Position numbers and translations under genes: made by a program. This document shows, piece by piece, positions 6,472-7,748 of a stretch of DNA of 7,748 nucleotides (position 1 is its first letter; each line of letters starts with the position of its first letter). The notes under the pieces were generated by a model. The model had not been told where the DNA came from and did not search any database. It saw nothing but the letters and a program-made list of their open reading frames with translations. Source of the stretch: Candidatus Helarchaeota archaeon (GTDB taxonomy: Archaea > Asgardarchaeota > Lokiarchaeia > Helarchaeales > JABXJV01); the NCBI GenBank assembly GCA_013375355.1, contig JABXJV010000134.1, forward strand, positions 1 to 7,748, in the 5' to 3' direction.

Positions 6472-6714
6472 ATTATATTTACTAAGAAAATTTGAATGAA
6501 ATTCAAGAATTATAATTACACTATAAAAAGATATATATGAAATACTATCTATTTTAATTAATTCATGATTTAATTATCATAAGACCCGTTGAATTTCACT
6601 TTAATAATAAAAGATAAATGTAAAATCTTTAGAAAAATTAGGTATATTTTAAAAAAATAATGATTTTGGAGCGTATAAAGGAAATACAGCAAAAATTTAA
6701 TTCGTAAATTTGAG
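6472..6714. other. Intergenic spacer, no gene seen
   Basis: This AT-rich spacer lies between two same-strand genes. It holds a short palindromic stretch TTGAATGAAATTCAA (6492-6506) whose right part recurs in inverted form at 6589-6598, several TATA-like tracts (TATAAAAAG at 6522-6530, TATAAAGG at 6674-6681) and a 15-codon ATG frame at 6660-6707 that I do not regard as a gene. No structured RNA was recognised. Confidence 0.5.
6674..6679 (+). promoter_or_regulatory. Candidate TATA box for the longin/roadblock-like gene
   Basis: TATAAA followed by GG sits about 25 bp upstream of position 6700, which would give a short leader ending in the GAGATGAT ribosome binding site (6712-6719). The upstream bases are not clearly a BRE. 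Other TATA-like tracts exist in this spacer, so the assignment is tentative. Confidence 0.35.
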
Positions 6715-6719
6715 ATGAT
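6712..6719 (+). promoter_or_regulatory. Ribosome binding site-like octamer overlapping the ATG; suggests a TTG start at 6724
   Basis: GAGATGAT differs by one base from GAGGTGAT and ends four bases before the in-frame TTG at 6724-6726, the same spacing as at the TTG start at 2058. The ATG at 6715 lies inside this octamer and has no better site of its own. Confidence 0.4.
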
Positions 6720-7455
6720 TAATTTGAGCCACGATTTAATTGTCATTGGGGCTAGCGGTATTCCAATTTATACAACTAAAATCGATCCAGAATCATTATT
6801 AAGATCTGGTTTTTATAAAGCAATTTACGATTTCGGAAGACAACAAGATTCATGCCTTAGTCGAATTGAATTTTTAAATGGCCGATGTGCTTATTGCAAT
6901 TATTACGAAGAGAAAGATTTGCTTATTTTTATAACAATAGATGTATTTCATTTTAAAGAGGGTATAATGCTTAAGATAGAAAGGCTATATAATCAAATAT
7001 TCAAAGATGTAGAGCAACCAAAGGGTAATATTGTCCCACCTGAAGAATTAATAGAAAAAGTGGAATATATCCTAAGAGAAAAATTTGTTAGACAACAAAT
7101 TTTGGAAAAACAAGATTATATTAGGGACTTATGTCAAGAAATATTACAAAGTCCTGAAATTAAAGCTGTTTCCATTCATACTTTAGATAATACTCCAATA
7201 TTATTTGCAGGTTCAGATATTAATTCAATAATAAAATGGTTAATAAAATGGAACTTAGCTAATCCTCCAGCTCCCTATGAATTTGAGTTTGGTAACTATC
7301 TTGATGACAAGACCCTTCAAGGAATAATAATGAATTCAGGAATTAGCTTCAAAAACGATAAAAATTTCATTCTATATTACATTTTTGGAGAATCAGCAAA
7401 TCTTGGATTTCATATGGACTGGTTATCAGTCAAATTGAATAAAATTTTAGGTTAA
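6715..7455 (+). CDS. Longin-like plus roadblock/LC7-like two-domain protein (probable)
   Basis: This 246-aa soluble protein has two alpha/beta halves. The N-terminal half (about 5-100) reads like a longin-type domain: strand DLIVIGASGIPIYT, helix with FYKAIYDFG, strands RIEFLNGRCAYCNYY and DLLIFITID, then a long amphipathic helix ending IERLYNQIFKD. A helical linker (108-133) follows. The C-terminal half (about 135-245) has a roadblock-like order: helix IRDLCQEILQS, strand KAVSIHTLDNTPILFAG, helix, a strand pair around GIIMNSGISF and FILYYIFG, and a final helix WLSVKLNKIL. Longin and roadblock domains are related folds used in GTPase regulation and membrane trafficking, and both are abundant in Asgard archaea. 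Cysteines at 47, 58 and 61 include one CxxC of unknown meaning. The start may be ATG 6715 or TTG 6724. The next gene begins 28 bp downstream and is probably in the same operon. Fold assignment rests on hand reading. Confidence 0.65.
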   Translation: MINLSHDLIVIGASGIPIYTTKIDPESLLRSGFYKAIYDFGRQQDSCLSRIEFLNGRCAYCNYYEEKDLLIFITIDVFHFKEGIMLKIERLYNQIFKDVEQPKGNIVPPEELIEKVEYILREKFVRQQILEKQDYIRDLCQEILQSPEIKAVSIHTLDNTPILFAGSDINSIIKWLIKWNLANPPAPYEFEFGNYLDDKTLQGIIMNSGISFKNDKNFILYYIFGESANLGFHMDWLSVKLNKILG

Positions 7456-7483
7456 TTTTCGGATAATTTAAGGTATCAATTAA

Positions 7484-7748
7484 ATGACTGAAAAACAACC
7501 GCTAGGGAAAATCGAAAAAAAAAGTCTAGAAAAAATTAAAGGTCGTAGGGTTGTTGAGGTCCCGTTATTATTTCAAGTTAATTATCCTTATTTAAGCAAA
7601 GAGATTAATGAAGAATATTTGAAGAAAATGGCAGAATATAGGGAGAATTTAAACCAATGGATAAAAAATTATGAATCAAAAATTGGAAGCATTGATAAAG
7701 TCTATCTTCATGCTTTAACAGAAGAAAATATAGATGATTTAGAAAAAT
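7484..7748 (+). CDS. Hypothetical protein, N-terminal fragment (cut by right window edge)
   Basis: Eighty-eight complete codons are open to the window end. ATG 7484 is preceded by AAGGTAT (7470-7476) at seven bases, a fair ribosome binding site. The first 20 residues are Lys/Glu-rich. A hydrophobic strand-like segment RRVVEVPLLFQVNYPYL (21-37) follows, then a charged helix (about 41-66) and the strand KVYLHALTEENIDDLEK (72-88). There is no signal peptide or membrane segment. The family is not recognised. It lies 28 bp behind the longin/roadblock-like gene on the same strand, so co-transcription is likely. Confidence 0.75.
   Translation, partial: MTEKQPLGKIEKKSLEKIKGRRVVEVPLLFQVNYPYLSKEINEEYLKKMAEYRENLNQWIKNYESKIGSIDKVYLHALTEENIDDLEK

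Noticed and set aside
6497..6598. A 10-bp inverted repeat, TGAAATTCAA (6497-6506) and TTGAATTTCA (6589-6598), 82 bp apart
   Set aside because: The arms are short, do not extend, and flank no gene; such matches are expected by chance in sequence this AT-rich, and no direct repeat marks an insertion element.
6660..6707. A 15-codon ATG frame (MILERIKEIQQKFNS) just upstream of the longin/roadblock-like gene
   Set aside because: Too short to separate from chance in AT-rich DNA, has no convincing ribosome binding site, and overlaps the best candidate promoter for the next gene.
6889..6900. The CxxC (residues 58-61) of the longin/roadblock-like protein as a zinc site
   Set aside because: Only one CxxC is present with no second Cys/His pair close by; the nearby Cys47 alone does not make a convincing metal site.

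Overview
The window is very AT-rich (by eye around 30% G+C). Genes start with ATG or TTG behind GGTGA-type ribosome binding sites, and AGA/AGG (Arg) and ATA (Ile) codons are common. Together with a protein that looks like a longin domain joined to a roadblock-like domain, this suggests an archaeon, most likely an Asgard (Lokiarchaeia-like) lineage. That placement is inference: there is no rRNA, ribosomal or informational gene here to fix it.

Layout. (1) Positions 1-532, minus strand: a small SCP2-like protein followed by the first 42 codons of an MmgE/PrpD-family protein that runs off the left edge. (2) 816-3683, plus strand: a coiled-coil, all-helical soluble protein (389 aa), then a polytopic membrane protein (541 aa) with a cytosolic tail that may be a winged helix. 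Two adjacent inverted repeats lie in the 72-bp gap between them. (3) 3692-5533, minus strand: a second, complete copy of the SCP2-like + MmgE/PrpD pair. (4) 5652-6464, plus strand: a 270-aa protein made of two SCP2-like domains, divergent from pair (3) across a 118-bp spacer that holds a perfect 12-bp inverted repeat. (5) 6715 to the right edge, plus strand: the longin/roadblock-like protein, followed 28 bp later by an unrecognised gene that is cut by the window end.

How it may fit together. The notable point is the repeated pairing of a small SCP2-like (lipid or acyl-CoA binding fold) protein with an MmgE/PrpD-type dehydratase/decarboxylase-fold enzyme. The two copies share gene order, orientation, a very short gap and a TAG stop next to the downstream ribosome binding site. 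A third SCP2-like protein, with two domains, is divergent from the complete copy. So there are four SCP2-like domains and two MmgE/PrpD enzymes in under 6.5 kb. A reasonable inference is that the SCP2-like proteins carry or present a hydrophobic or CoA-linked substrate to the enzymes, but nothing in the sequence identifies that substrate. The plus-strand coiled-coil/membrane gene pair splits the two copies and has no recognisable functional link to them.
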